From an uncultured Acetobacteroides sp. (lineage in GTDB: Bacteria; Bacteroidota; Bacteroidia; Bacteroidales; ZOR0009), in NCBI RefSeq assembly GCF_963678165.1, contig NZ_OY782755.1, forward strand, positions 2,232,001 through 2,296,000: a DNA stretch of 64,000 nucleotides, read 5' to 3'. How positions within the stretch are numbered: position 1 is the stretch's first letter; each line of letters begins with the position of its first letter. Position numbers and translations under genes: made by a program. This document shows, piece by piece, positions 1 through 8,822 of the stretch. The notes below the pieces were generated by a model, which worked only from the letters and a program-made list of their open reading frames with translations, was not told where the DNA came from and ran no database searches.

Positions 1-736
1 GCGTACCGTCTTTAGGCATTGCTCCCTCTGCAACAACTACGATGGCAAAACCTCTTCCTTTGTTGTAACGAGCATTGATTTTTTCTGCAACCTTATTGAT
101 GTCGTAAGGAATCTCTGGGATAAGGCAAACATCGGCGCCACCTGCTATTGCTGCATGAAGTGCAATCCAACCAGCATTACGTCCCATTACTTCCATAATA
201 AGCACGCGGTTGTGCGACGCTGCGGTGGTTACCAAACGGTCGATACCTTCCGAAGCAATTTGAACTGCAGTTTGAAAACCGAAGGTGTAGTCGGTAGCCG
301 ATAGATCGTTATCTATTGTTTTTGGAACCCCAACAACATTAAGACCTTTTTCGAAAAGGAGCTGAGAGATTTTTTGAGATCCGTCTCCTCCAATAGAGAT
401 AACCGCATCGATGCCGAGGTACTGAATCTTACGAATCATCTCGTCTGAGCGGTCTATAAAAGAATAGGTTCCATCCGAATTTTTAACTGGCCAAGCGAAG
501 GGGCCTCCTTTATTTGTTGTGCCAATAATTGTTCCACCTTGTACGTGGATTCCGGCAACTGATTTTTCGTCAAGTACCTTGATTTCGGTAGGTTCCTTAA
601 GAATCCCGTCGTATGCCTGAATGCAGCCTACTACTTCCCAATCTTTTTCTTGAGCTGCTCTCTTTACGATGGCCCGGATTACTGCATTTAAACCAGGGCA
701 GTCGCCTCCCCCGGTTACAACCATAACTCTCTTCAT
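1..736 (-). CDS. pfkA: 6-phosphofructokinase, ATP-type (3' end cut by window)
   Basis: Phosphorylates fructose 6-phosphate to fructose 1,6-bisphosphate in glycolysis (cytoplasm). About 245 N-terminal residues are visible, starting MKRVMVVTGGGDCPGLN; the C-terminal part lies outside the window. The phosphate-donor loop GGDGS is at about residues 116-120, the catalytic motif PKTIDND at 138-144, and MGRNAGW at 184-190. Gly in GGDG (rather than GGDD) predicts ATP, not PPi, as donor. The Lys before TIDND is more common in PPi-type enzymes, so this is the mixed G/K subtype. A Bacteroidota promoter with good spacing lies about 100 bases upstream. Family call is firm; donor specificity is inference. 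Confidence 0.95.
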   Translation of the reverse strand, partial: MKRVMVVTGGGDCPGLNAVIRAIVKRAAQEKDWEVVGCIQAYDGILKEPTEIKVLDEKSVAGIHVQGGTIIGTTNKGGPFAWPVKNSDGTYSFIDRSDEMIRKIQYLGIDAVISIGGDGSQKISQLLFEKGLNVVGVPKTIDNDLSATDYTFGFQTAVQIASEGIDRLVTTAASHNRVLIMEVMGRNAGWIALHAAIAGGADVCLIPEIPYDINKVAEKINARYNKGRGFAIVVVAEGAMPKDGT

Positions 737-836
737 TTGATGTAAGCTTTATGACTTTGTGCGTCTTGTTTCCTTAAGGATTTAAGAAAAGCTGCGCACA
801 AGTTTTGTGATTTTTACTCTCCTATTTTATTCGCCC

Positions 837-869
837 CAAAATTAGAAATATCTTGTTAGATTTTTCAAA
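837..869 (-). promoter_or_regulatory. Promoter of pfkA, Bacteroidota type
   Basis: On the minus strand, a -7 box TAATTTTG (837-844) fits TAnnTTTG and is preceded by a TTTG -33 box (866-869) with 21 bases between. It is about 100 bases upstream of the pfkA start, so a leader is expected. Called by motif and spacing only. Confidence 0.6.
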
Positions 870-1062
870 GCTTTAAGTCAATAATCGCAATTAAATTTCA
901 TTTTATGCAGTTTTGCGCTTACTTGGATTAAATTTTACATTGTCTCTATAATGATCTAAAATTTAGTACTGTGGGGATTTTGCGCTTTAGAGGTTAGTTT
1001 GTATTTTAAAATTAGTATTAACATTTATCCATTGTTATGCTTAGATTTAGTTGTTCATCTGG

Positions 1063-1070
1063 TATATTTG
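1063..1070 (+). promoter_or_regulatory. Candidate -7 box of fprA
   Basis: TATATTTG matches the Bacteroidota -7 consensus TAnnTTTG and lies 33 bases before the fprA start codon. I could not find a convincing TTG box 17-23 bases upstream, so the call is tentative. Confidence 0.4.
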
Positions 1071-1102
1071 TAATAACAATTTATCCGAAAAACTGAGTAA
1101 TC

Positions 1103-2290
1103 ATGTTGAAACCTTTAAAAGTTGCAGGTGAAATTTATTGGTTAGGAGCTAACGACCGTAAAAAGCATCTTTTCGAAAATATTTGGCCATTACCCAACGG
1201 CGTAGCATACAACTGTTTCCTAATTAATGACGAGAAAACAGCGCTGGTAGACACGATTGAGTCTGGCGTTGCTGGTGATTTTGTGGAAAAGGTGGAGTCG
1301 TTACTGGCAGGGCGTCCTTTGGATTACCTAATCATTAACCACATGGAGTTAGACCATACTGGTGAGGTAAAGGAGATTCTTAAGCGATACCCGAACGTGC
1401 AGATCATTGGAAATTCAAAGACATTTAAAATAGTCGAGGCTTATTGGGGAAATGTCAATAATTTCAAGCATGTAGAGGATAATGAAGAACTCCCATTAGG
1501 GCATCATAAGTTGAAGTTTTTAATGACTCCATGGGTGCATTGGCCCGAAACGATGATGACCTATGATGTTACGGAGCAGGTGCTCTTCTCTGGTGATGCA
1601 TTTGGGAGTTTCGGTACGCTCGATGGTGGTGTTTTCGATGATGAAATAGATTTTACTTACTATGAGGAGGATATGCGTCGCTACTTCTCGAATATTGTGG
1701 GTAAATATGCCAACATGGTGCAGAAAGCATTCAAGAAATTGGAAGGTGTTCCTGTAAAATCGGTATGCCCTGTTCACGGACCGGTATGGAGAAGCAATCC
1801 AGAGGTCGTTCTAGGACTATATGACAAATGGAGCAAGATGGAGGCCGAAAATGGAGTTGTCATAATTTACGCTTCGATGTATGGAAATACCGAGCAAGTT
1901 GCCGACTATATTGCTCGCAAAATTGCTGAACGTGGAGTAAAGAAGATTCGTATTCACGATGTGTCAAAAACGCATATTTCTAATCTAATCAACGATATTT
2001 GGAAGTATAAAGGCGTGATTCTAGGCAGCTGCGCATACAATAGTCAGATGTTTCCGTTGATGGAGCAGCTCACGCGTGAACTTGAGCATATGGGCGTAAA
2101 GGATCGTGAACTTGGGATCTTTGGTTCGTACAGTTGGAATGGCGGCGGTGTGAAAAATATAAAAAAGTTTCAGGAAAATGTCAGCTGGAATCTAGTGTCG
2201 GAACCTGTTGAAATATATGGCATTCCAGATGGTAAGAAGTTGGCTCAGTGCGATGCTTTAGCACTCGAAATGGCTGAAAAACTTAAGTAG
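1103..2290 (+). CDS. fprA: FprA family A-type flavoprotein (flavodiiron O2/NO reductase)
   Basis: Flavodiiron proteins reduce O2 to water and/or NO to N2O in the cytoplasm of anaerobes, usually taking electrons from rubredoxin. The 395-residue length is normal. The N-terminal metallo-beta-lactamase-like domain carries the diiron ligands H80-x-E82-x-D84-H85, H146, D165 and H225. The C-terminal flavodoxin domain begins near residue 252 with the FMN loop YASMYGNTEQ. No rubredoxin domain is fused, so this is class A. It stands alone and is followed by a terminator. Substrate preference cannot be read from the sequence. It complements the NO reductase cluster at 23-28 kb. Confidence 0.93.
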   Translation: MLKPLKVAGEIYWLGANDRKKHLFENIWPLPNGVAYNCFLINDEKTALVDTIESGVAGDFVEKVESLLAGRPLDYLIINHMELDHTGEVKEILKRYPNVQIIGNSKTFKIVEAYWGNVNNFKHVEDNEELPLGHHKLKFLMTPWVHWPETMMTYDVTEQVLFSGDAFGSFGTLDGGVFDDEIDFTYYEEDMRRYFSNIVGKYANMVQKAFKKLEGVPVKSVCPVHGPVWRSNPEVVLGLYDKWSKMEAENGVVIIYASMYGNTEQVADYIARKIAERGVKKIRIHDVSKTHISNLINDIWKYKGVILGSCAYNSQMFPLMEQLTRELEHMGVKDRELGIFGSYSWNGGGVKNIKKFQENVSWNLVSEPVEIYGIPDGKKLAQCDALALEMAEKLK

Positions 2291-2310
2291 TTTCGATTAA
2301 TTAGGATAGC

Positions 2311-2338
2311 AAAAGGGGGCAACAGCCTCCTTTTTTTT
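2311..2338 (+). terminator. Rho-independent terminator after fprA
   Basis: A 9-bp stem (AAAGGGGGC pairing with GCCTCCTTT, one mismatch) and a short loop are followed by a run of eight T, 20 bases after the fprA stop codon. Confidence 0.75.
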
Positions 2339-2345
2339 ATTTTTG
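2338..2345 (+). promoter_or_regulatory. Possible -7 box of the thioesterase gene
   Basis: TATTTTTG fits TAnnTTTG and lies 26 bases before the start codon at 2371, but it overlaps the T-tract of the preceding terminator and has no TTG box at the right spacing. It could be coincidental. Confidence 0.3.
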
Positions 2346-2370
2346 CTTAAAACCTTTAATAGTTGATGTA

Positions 2371-2760
2371 ATGGAGTTTAACCTACCAGTCGGATTGTCC
2401 TATACTTCAAAAAAGAAAGTAACCATTGATGATGTAGCATCTCGCTATGGATCGGGCATGATTGATGTATTTGCAACACCCGCATTGGTTGCTATTATGG
2501 AAAATGCAGCATTGATGGCGGTTGCTAGCTATTTGCCCGAAGGATTCAATACTGTTGGTATAGAAATATCGACTACCCATGTGAAGGCAACTCCAATAGG
2601 AATGGAGGTAAAAGCTACGGCACGCCTTATAAATGTGGATGGGAAAAAGCTAACCTTCGAAATTGTTGCAGAAGATGAGGAAGGTGTAATCGGGAAAGGA
2701 GTACATTCGAGGTTTATTATCGACACGGAAAAGTTTATGGCGAAGTTAACTAAAAAGTAG
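2371..2760 (+). CDS. Hotdog-fold acyl-CoA thioesterase, fluoroacetyl-CoA thioesterase (FlK)-like
   Basis: 129-residue single hotdog domain, predicted to hydrolyse a small acyl-CoA in the cytoplasm. Thr36, Glu44 and His70 have exactly the spacing (8 and 26 residues) of the Thr42-Glu50-His76 triad of Streptomyces FlK; the local contexts are ATPALVAIMENAA and STTHVKA. This supports the FlK-like subgroup, but most relatives do not act on fluoroacetyl-CoA and the natural substrate is unknown. The stop codon abuts the ATG of the DUF4301 gene, so the two are probably cotranscribed and translationally coupled. The family call is good; the triad assignment is an alignment by eye. Confidence 0.8.
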   Translation: MEFNLPVGLSYTSKKKVTIDDVASRYGSGMIDVFATPALVAIMENAALMAVASYLPEGFNTVGIEISTTHVKATPIGMEVKATARLINVDGKKLTFEIVAEDEEGVIGKGVHSRFIIDTEKFMAKLTKK

Positions 2761-4293
2761 ATGAATATGATAATGTCTAGCAAGGATAAAGAAGAAATAG
2801 AAGCATTGGGTGGTGACCCATCTGCAATAGAGTATCAGCTTAAGCAGTTTGAGAGCGGTTTTCCCTTTCTGGAACTAAAGGCTCCAGCGACAGTGCCTTC
2901 TGGTATTATGCGGGTTGATGATGCTCAAAAGGCGTATTTTGTTGAAAAGTATGAACGCTATAGCGGTAAGCGCGTAAAGTTTGTTCCAGCTTCAGGTGCT
3001 GCAACTCGCATGTTTAAATCGCTGTACGAGGCGAAAGATCGCCTAGAAAAAGGAGAAGCAAAAGAGTCTGTATTCGAACGCTTAAAGGATGTGAGGCAGG
3101 TTTTTGATAGTTTGGAAAAGTTTGCTTTTTATCCAGAACTAAAAGAGATATGTGCCTTTAAGGGCATTTTATTGAGCAATCTTTCTTCTGCTGATTGTGC
3201 TGTAGTACTATCGCTAATTCTTGGAGAAGGTGGCTTGAACTATGGCAATCTTCCTAAGGGGCTTGTAAAATTCCACACCTATGCTAGTGGAGCGCGTAAG
3301 GCAGTTGCCGAACATTTGGTGGAAGGAGCCGAATATGCTAAAAATGGCGATTCAAGCGTTCTTATTCATTTTACGGTATCTCCCAACCATCTTGAAGGCT
3401 TTAAGGCTGAAGTTGCAAAGTCAAAAGAGGCTATTGAGAAGGTATACGGTGTATCTATTTCGGCAGAGTATTCTATTCAAAAGCCATCGACTGATACTAT
3501 TGCAGTAAATCTTGACAATACTCCATTCCGTGATAACAATGGCAAGCTGGTATTCCGGCCTGCTGGGCATGGTGCGTTGCTCGAAAACCTAAATGACATT
3601 ACTGGAGACATCATCTTTATTAAGAATATAGATAATGTTGTACCCGATAGCTTAAAGCCAATCACTATTGAGTACAAAAAGGTTTTGGGCGGATTGCTTG
3701 TTGATGTTCAGGGAAAAGCGTTTGCTGTATTACAAGCCCTTGATGCAAATGCTAGCGACGAAAAGGCGCTTACAGATGGTCTGTCGTTGATAGAGAGGCT
3801 TGGTGGTGATTTGAGTAAACTCGATATTCTGAATGGAACTGCAAAGGCTGATTATGTAAAGAAATTCCTAAATAAGCCAATTCGCATTTGTGGGATGGTA
3901 AAGAATCAGGGAGAACCAGGTGGTGGCCCATTTGTGGCTCTCAACTCAGATGGGGACTATTCACTTCAAATTGTAGAAAGTTCACAGATTGATTTGAAGA
4001 ATCCAGATCAGAAGGCCGTATTTGATAGTTCAACCCACTTCAATCCGGTTGATTTAGTGTGTGGAGTGAAGAACTATAAGGGTGAAAAGTTTGATCTAAG
4101 GGATTTTCGTGATCCGAAAACGGGCTTTATTTCTATAAAGAGTAAGGATGGGCGCGAATTAAAAGCGATGGAACTCCCAGGGCTTTGGAATGGCGCTATG
4201 AGCAACTGGATTACGTTATTTGTAGAGGTTCCTCTAATAACGTTTAATCCTGTTAAGTCGATTAATGATTTACTCAGAGTTGAGCATCAGTAA
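2761..4293 (+). CDS. DUF4301 family protein
   Basis: 510-residue cytoplasmic protein without signal peptide or membrane segment. The N-terminal third has the motif FVPASGAATRMFKS (about residues 77-90), resembling a nucleotidyltransferase-like loop, and a later Gly/Pro-rich stretch GEPGGGPFVA. I recognise the family as DUF4301, found mainly in Bacteroidota and of unknown function. It begins directly after the stop codon of the thioesterase gene; in-frame ATGs at 2767 and 2773 are alternative starts. A terminator follows. Nothing in the sequence ties it to the thioesterase reaction except the coupling. Confidence 0.8.
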   Translation: MNMIMSSKDKEEIEALGGDPSAIEYQLKQFESGFPFLELKAPATVPSGIMRVDDAQKAYFVEKYERYSGKRVKFVPASGAATRMFKSLYEAKDRLEKGEAKESVFERLKDVRQVFDSLEKFAFYPELKEICAFKGILLSNLSSADCAVVLSLILGEGGLNYGNLPKGLVKFHTYASGARKAVAEHLVEGAEYAKNGDSSVLIHFTVSPNHLEGFKAEVAKSKEAIEKVYGVSISAEYSIQKPSTDTIAVNLDNTPFRDNNGKLVFRPAGHGALLENLNDITGDIIFIKNIDNVVPDSLKPITIEYKKVLGGLLVDVQGKAFAVLQALDANASDEKALTDGLSLIERLGGDLSKLDILNGTAKADYVKKFLNKPIRICGMVKNQGEPGGGPFVALNSDGDYSLQIVESSQIDLKNPDQKAVFDSSTHFNPVDLVCGVKNYKGEKFDLRDFRDPKTGFISIKSKDGRELKAMELPGLWNGAMSNWITLFVEVPLITFNPVKSINDLLRVEHQ

Positions 4294-4355
4294 TTCTTGC
4301 TTTATTCTGTACTGTAAAGTATTTTAGTTCGCCTAGATCTTAATTTTATAATTGA

Positions 4356-4389
4356 AACCTGCTAGATCAATAAAATCTGGCAGGTTTTT
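4356..4389 (+). terminator. Rho-independent terminator after the DUF4301 gene
   Basis: A 12-bp stem (AACCTGCTAGAT with ATCTGGCAGGTT, one G-T pair) and a 7-base loop are followed by five T. Confidence 0.75.
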
Positions 4390-4508
4390 CTATAAATAGC
4401 CAACCTTGTAGAAATGATTTAAAATATATAATATCTGATTATTAATCAGTATATCAAAGTATAAGCCTTATTTGTGCAAACTATTGCATTATTTTCATCA
4501 CTTTCCCC

Positions 4509-4537
4509 TTGACTTAAATCGAAAAGTCTTACTTTTG
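4509..4537 (+). promoter_or_regulatory. Promoter of glmS, Bacteroidota type
   Basis: TTG (4509-4511) and TACTTTTG (4530-4537) are separated by 18 bases, a very good fit to the Bacteroidota sigma consensus. The -7 box ends 52 bases before the glmS start. Confidence 0.75.
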
Positions 4538-4589
4538 CGTTGGAAAATTCATAATTAGTTTCAAACGTTTCGATTTAAATTCGGTAACT

Positions 4590-6428
4590 ATGTGTGGAAT
4601 TGTTGCGTATGTTGGGCCTAAGGATGCTTATCCTGTTATTATTAAAGGACTAAAGCGTTTAGAGTACAGAGGGTATGATAGTGCTGGTATAGCATTGGTC
4701 AATGGAGGCTTAAACATCATCAAGAAAAAGGGTAAAGTAATAAACCTCGAAGAATTTGCGAGCAACACCGATTTAAAAGGTCATATTGGAATAGGACATA
4801 CGCGCTGGGCTACTCACGGAATCCCTAGCGATGCCAATTCTCATCCGCATACATCTGGCGATGGCAAGATTGCCCTTGTTCACAACGGTATTATCGAAAA
4901 CTACCTCACATTAAAGTCTGACTTGCTTAAAAAGGGGCATGTTTTCAAAAGTGAAACTGATACGGAGGTTCTAGTTCATTTCATAGAGGATATTCGTAAC
5001 GAGTTAAAGTGTAATCTGGAGGAGGCCGTTCGCGTGGCCTTGGGGCGCGTGGTTGGCGCATTTGCCATTGCCGTTATATCTATCGATGAGCCAACCGTAA
5101 TGGTGGCTGCGCGAAGGGGAAGCCCCTTGGCTGTAGGAATTGGGGACGGTGAGTATGTTATTGCCTCGGATGTTACGCCAATTGTAGAGTATACTCAGAG
5201 CGTTATCTACCCTAAGGATAACGAAATGGTGGTTATTAATGGCGCCGACTATAAGCTGATAGACCTTGAAAATAATCTTCTTGAGCCATACGTAAAGGAA
5301 CTCGATTTTGAGCTTGCTAGCATCGAAAAGGGAGGCTTTGAGCACTTTATGCTTAAGGAGATAATGGAGCAGCCACGTACTTTTAGGGATTGCCTTCGTG
5401 GTAGATTAAAAGCTGATGAATTGTATATCAAACTAGGAGGTATTCGCGATTATGTCGATGAGATTATATCCGCAAAACGAATACTAATTATAGCATGTGG
5501 TACCTCGTACCATGCAGGGCTTGTTGCAAAGTACCTATTCGAGGATCTTTGCGGCATTCCTACTGATATTGATTTTGCATCGGAGTTTCGCTACCGCAAG
5601 GTGGTGATTACTGAGCGTACGGTTGTATTGGGCATTTCGCAATCTGGAGAAACTGCAGATACCATTGTTGCTCTCGAAAAGGCAAAGAAGAAGGGGGCTA
5701 AGGTGCTTGGAATTTGCAATGTTGTTGGTTCTTCGATTGCGCGTCTTACTGATGCAGGTGTTTACACCCACGTAGGTGTTGAGATTGGAGTGGCAAGTAC
5801 CAAAGCGTTTACCGGACAGCTGGCCATTATCTACATGATGGCGCTGCTTATTGCCAAAGAGAAAGGCAGTTTGGAATTCGAAAAGTACAAGCATCTGATT
5901 GAAGAATTCGACCGAATTCCTGATAAAATAGAGCAAACCCTAAAGAATACCTATACGGCTGTAGAGCAGGTGTCGGCAGCATGCCGACATGCATCGAGCA
6001 TGATATACCTCGGACGTGGGCTTAACTACCCAATTGCGCTAGAGGGGGCTCTAAAGTTAAAGGAGATAACCTACATCCATGCCGAAGGCTATCCTGCTGC
6101 CGAAATGAAGCACGGTCCTATTGCGCTTATCGATGAGAACATGTTTGTGGTATTCATCGCACCAAAGGATAAGACTTACGAAAAAATAGTTTCCAACATT
6201 CAGGAGGTGAAGTCGCGCGGAGGAAAGGTAGTTGCACTGGTAACTGAGGGTGATAAAACAATCTCCAAGATGGCCGACTATACCATCGAAATTCCAGAAA
6301 CGGATAAGATTTTCACCCCAGTACTGAATATTATTCCGCTACAAATGCTATCGTACCAGGTGGCTAAGTTGCGCGAGTGCAATATCGATCAGCCTAGAAA
6401 TCTTGCTAAATCTGTAACTGTAGAGTAG
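4590..6428 (+). CDS. glmS: Glutamine-fructose-6-phosphate aminotransferase (isomerizing)
   Basis: Makes glucosamine 6-phosphate from fructose 6-phosphate and glutamine, the first step towards UDP-GlcNAc for peptidoglycan and LPS. The 612-residue length is standard. Cys2, exposed after Met removal, is the N-terminal nucleophile of the glutaminase domain (start MCGIVAYVG). Two SIS domains follow; CGTSYHAG and SQSGETADT mark the first. The protein ends NLAKSVTVE, the family's usual C-terminus. One base separates its stop from the next ATG, so it is coupled to the DUF4954 gene. I saw no glmS ribozyme in the 5' leader. Confidence 0.97.
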   Translation: MCGIVAYVGPKDAYPVIIKGLKRLEYRGYDSAGIALVNGGLNIIKKKGKVINLEEFASNTDLKGHIGIGHTRWATHGIPSDANSHPHTSGDGKIALVHNGIIENYLTLKSDLLKKGHVFKSETDTEVLVHFIEDIRNELKCNLEEAVRVALGRVVGAFAIAVISIDEPTVMVAARRGSPLAVGIGDGEYVIASDVTPIVEYTQSVIYPKDNEMVVINGADYKLIDLENNLLEPYVKELDFELASIEKGGFEHFMLKEIMEQPRTFRDCLRGRLKADELYIKLGGIRDYVDEIISAKRILIIACGTSYHAGLVAKYLFEDLCGIPTDIDFASEFRYRKVVITERTVVLGISQSGETADTIVALEKAKKKGAKVLGICNVVGSSIARLTDAGVYTHVGVEIGVASTKAFTGQLAIIYMMALLIAKEKGSLEFEKYKHLIEEFDRIPDKIEQTLKNTYTAVEQVSAACRHASSMIYLGRGLNYPIALEGALKLKEITYIHAEGYPAAEMKHGPIALIDENMFVVFIAPKDKTYEKIVSNIQEVKSRGGKVVALVTEGDKTISKMADYTIEIPETDKIFTPVLNIIPLQMLSYQVAKLRECNIDQPRNLAKSVTVE

Positions 6429-6429
6429 C

Positions 6430-8604
6430 ATGGGATTTATTAAGCGTTTTGATGCCCAACTGCTGGGTTACGATTTTATTAATAAGGAGTTCCTGCCCGA
6501 GGGTAAGGACGAGCATTATATTCGGTATCAGCAAAAGGAGAAGAACGGCTTCCGCAAGCTTACCGGGCAGGAGGTTGACATGCTGGTGCGCAACGGAAAC
6601 ATGTCGGACAACTGGGATACCGTGCTTGTGGACGATCCCTTTAATCCAGGGTTGGTTCGCAACTGCATATTCTACGGGCTGGTTCGTATTGGTAAACTCG
6701 AGCCACAGTGCCTAGAGTACCACGACCTGCGGCTACCTGTTGGCCTCTACAACTCGATGATAATATCCAGCGATATAGGCGACAACGTTGCCATACATAA
6801 CGTTGGGTACCTGTCGCACTATATCCTCGACAGCGAGTCGATGCTGTTTAACATCGACGAGATGGAGACCTCAAATAAGTCTAAGTTTGGCAATGGCATC
6901 ATTAAGGATGGCGAGACTGAGGCCCAGCGCTTGTGGATGGAGATCTGCAACGAGAATGGCGGGCGCAAGGTGCTTCCCTTTGATGGGATGCTTACCAGCG
7001 ACGCCTACCTGTGGTCGAAGTTCCGAGACGACAAGGAACTGATGCGCCGATTCCGGGAGATTACCGAGAATGCCTACTCGCCTAAGCGAGGATTCTACGG
7101 AAGGGTTGGAAAGGGGTGCGTCATCAAAAATACCAGCAGCATTAAGGATGTGAACATTGGCGATAGCACCTACATCAAGGGCGCCAATAAACTCAAGAAC
7201 CTAACCATTAACTCCAGCGAGGATAGCCCTACCCAGATTGGGGAAGGGGTTGAGCTGGTAAACGGCATTGTTGGCACCGGCTGTAAGGCTTTCTACGGCG
7301 TTAAGGCGGTCAGGTTTGTGATGGGGGTTAACTCGTCGCTGAAGTATGGAGCCCGCCTGATCAACTCGTACCTAGGCGAGAACTCGACCATATCGTGCTG
7401 CGAGGTGCTCAACAGCCTCATCTACCCCAGCCACGAGCAGCACCACAACAACTCGTTCCTTATTGCCTCGTGCGTGCAGGGGCAGAGCAACATTGCAGCA
7501 GGGGCAACGCTTGGATCGAACCATACCTCGAGGGCTAACGATGGCGAGATTATCGCCAAGCGAGGCTTTTGGGCTGGCCTGTCGACCTCCATCAAGCATA
7601 ATAGCCGTTTTGGGTCGTTTACGCTTCTCACTAAGGCCAACTACCTGCACTCGATAAGCATCGACCTGCCGTTTGCGCTGGTGGCCAACAACGAATCGGA
7701 TAACCGGCTAGAGATTATCCCCGCCTACTGGTGGCGCTACAACATGTACGCGCTCGAGCGCAATGCCTGGAAGTTTGTGATGCGCGATAATCGTGAGGAA
7801 ATAGGGCAGAAGTTCGAGTACGGCTACCTAGCCCCCGACTCCGTTTCCGAAATATTGAAGGCAACCGACATGCTATACCGCTGGATTGCCGAAGAGGTGG
7901 AACCCAACACCACGGATAACCATAGAGCCATCGCCGAAAAGGCCATTGCCGAAGGGTATAACCCCGCATCAATCCTTATCAGCTCCGAAGGCATCGAGGC
8001 ATCATCCCGCAAGGTGCTAATAAAGAAACCAGTTCAGGCAATTATCGCCTACAAGGAGATGGTGAAGTACTACGCGCTAACCTCGTTTATCGACTACATG
8101 AAGGCCTATGGCGTTGGGCTGGAGGGGATACTCGCCATGGATAGCGATGGCATCGACCGCTGCTGGATGAACGTTGGTGGGCAAATCATCAAGTGCTCCT
8201 TCATCGAAGAGCTGAAGCGGAAGGTGAAATCGAAGGAACTGAACAGCTGGGACGAGATCCACGCCGCCTACCGCTCGCAGGACGACTGCTACACCGCCGA
8301 CAGGGCCCGCTACGCCAAGTACGCGCTGGGCCAGCTCCTCGGACAAGCGCTGGATATTGAGTCGCTGCTTCAGCTTGCCGACGATGGCGTGGCCATTGCC
8401 CAGCTGGTAAAGGAGCGCGTCTACCAGTCGCGGCTTAAGGACTACAACGATCCGTTCCGAAAAATGGTGTACGACAGCGCCGAAGAGATGGAGGCCGTTG
8501 TGGGCAGCATTGCCGATAACGATTTTATCGCCCACTCGGAGGCCGTTTACCAGAAAACTCTAAGCAACGTCAAGGCGCTATTCGCCAAGATAAAAACGGT
8601 TTGA
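6430..8604 (+). CDS. DUF4954 family hexapeptide-repeat protein
   Basis: 724-residue cytoplasmic protein without signal peptide. The middle part (about residues 215-400) shows the hexapeptide-like periodicity of left-handed beta-helix acyl- or nucleotidyl-transferases, for example GCVIKN, VNIGDST and ENSTISCCEV. The rest is alpha-rich. I recognise DUF4954, a Bacteroidota family of unknown reaction. Tight coupling to glmS (one-base gap) suggests a role in amino-sugar metabolism, perhaps as a GlmU-like or regulatory partner; this is inference. By eye, base composition is clearly more GC-rich than glmS and most neighbours, particularly over its second half. A strong terminator follows. Confidence 0.78.
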   Translation: MGFIKRFDAQLLGYDFINKEFLPEGKDEHYIRYQQKEKNGFRKLTGQEVDMLVRNGNMSDNWDTVLVDDPFNPGLVRNCIFYGLVRIGKLEPQCLEYHDLRLPVGLYNSMIISSDIGDNVAIHNVGYLSHYILDSESMLFNIDEMETSNKSKFGNGIIKDGETEAQRLWMEICNENGGRKVLPFDGMLTSDAYLWSKFRDDKELMRRFREITENAYSPKRGFYGRVGKGCVIKNTSSIKDVNIGDSTYIKGANKLKNLTINSSEDSPTQIGEGVELVNGIVGTGCKAFYGVKAVRFVMGVNSSLKYGARLINSYLGENSTISCCEVLNSLIYPSHEQHHNNSFLIASCVQGQSNIAAGATLGSNHTSRANDGEIIAKRGFWAGLSTSIKHNSRFGSFTLLTKANYLHSISIDLPFALVANNESDNRLEIIPAYWWRYNMYALERNAWKFVMRDNREEIGQKFEYGYLAPDSVSEILKATDMLYRWIAEEVEPNTTDNHRAIAEKAIAEGYNPASILISSEGIEASSRKVLIKKPVQAIIAYKEMVKYYALTSFIDYMKAYGVGLEGILAMDSDGIDRCWMNVGGQIIKCSFIEELKRKVKSKELNSWDEIHAAYRSQDDCYTADRARYAKYALGQLLGQALDIESLLQLADDGVAIAQLVKERVYQSRLKDYNDPFRKMVYDSAEEMEAVVGSIADNDFIAHSEAVYQKTLSNVKALFAKIKTV

Positions 8605-8667
8605 TGCAGATAATGGCTGCCCAAATGCAGCCATGGACATTGCAGACTCTATAGCCTTTAAATGCAG

Positions 8668-8701
8668 AAGGGGGGAAGCTTGATGCTTCTCCCCTTTTTT
8701 T
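8668..8701 (+). terminator. Rho-independent terminator after glmS-DUF4954
   Basis: A 12-bp stem (AAGGGGGGAAGC with GCTTCTCCCCTT, one mismatch) and a short loop are followed by a run of T. Confidence 0.8.
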
Positions 8702-8771
8702 CATAAAAGCGAATGTGCAGGTACGGCACAGCTAGCTGTAGCGCTTGCCCACCCCTACGACAAGGGGAAAA

Positions 8772-8822
8772 ATACGTTTTTGATGCTTGCACGGCCCCGT
8801 TCCTGCACCAAAAAAACGTTTG
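8772..8822. repeat. Diverged copy of the 16.8-kb palindrome unit
   Basis: The stretch ATACGTTTTTGATGCTTGCA here resembles ATACGTTTTTGGTGCTTGCA in the array at 16.8 kb, with one difference in 20 bases. It is followed by an inverted partner (TGCACC, then a run of A, then ACGT), giving a loose inverted repeat. This suggests a dispersed intergenic element family. Function unknown. Confidence 0.5.

Larger units (their letters stand above)
737..1102. other. Divergent intergenic region pfkA / fprA
   Basis: AT-rich spacer between two divergent genes. It holds the pfkA promoter on the minus strand (837-869) and a -7-like box for fprA on the plus strand (1063-1070). I see no RNA gene or reading frame in it. 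Confidence 0.6.

Noticed and set aside
4321-4589. glmS ribozyme/riboswitch
   Set aside because: Only a terminator hairpin and a normal promoter are seen; the leader is too short and lacks the ribozyme core.
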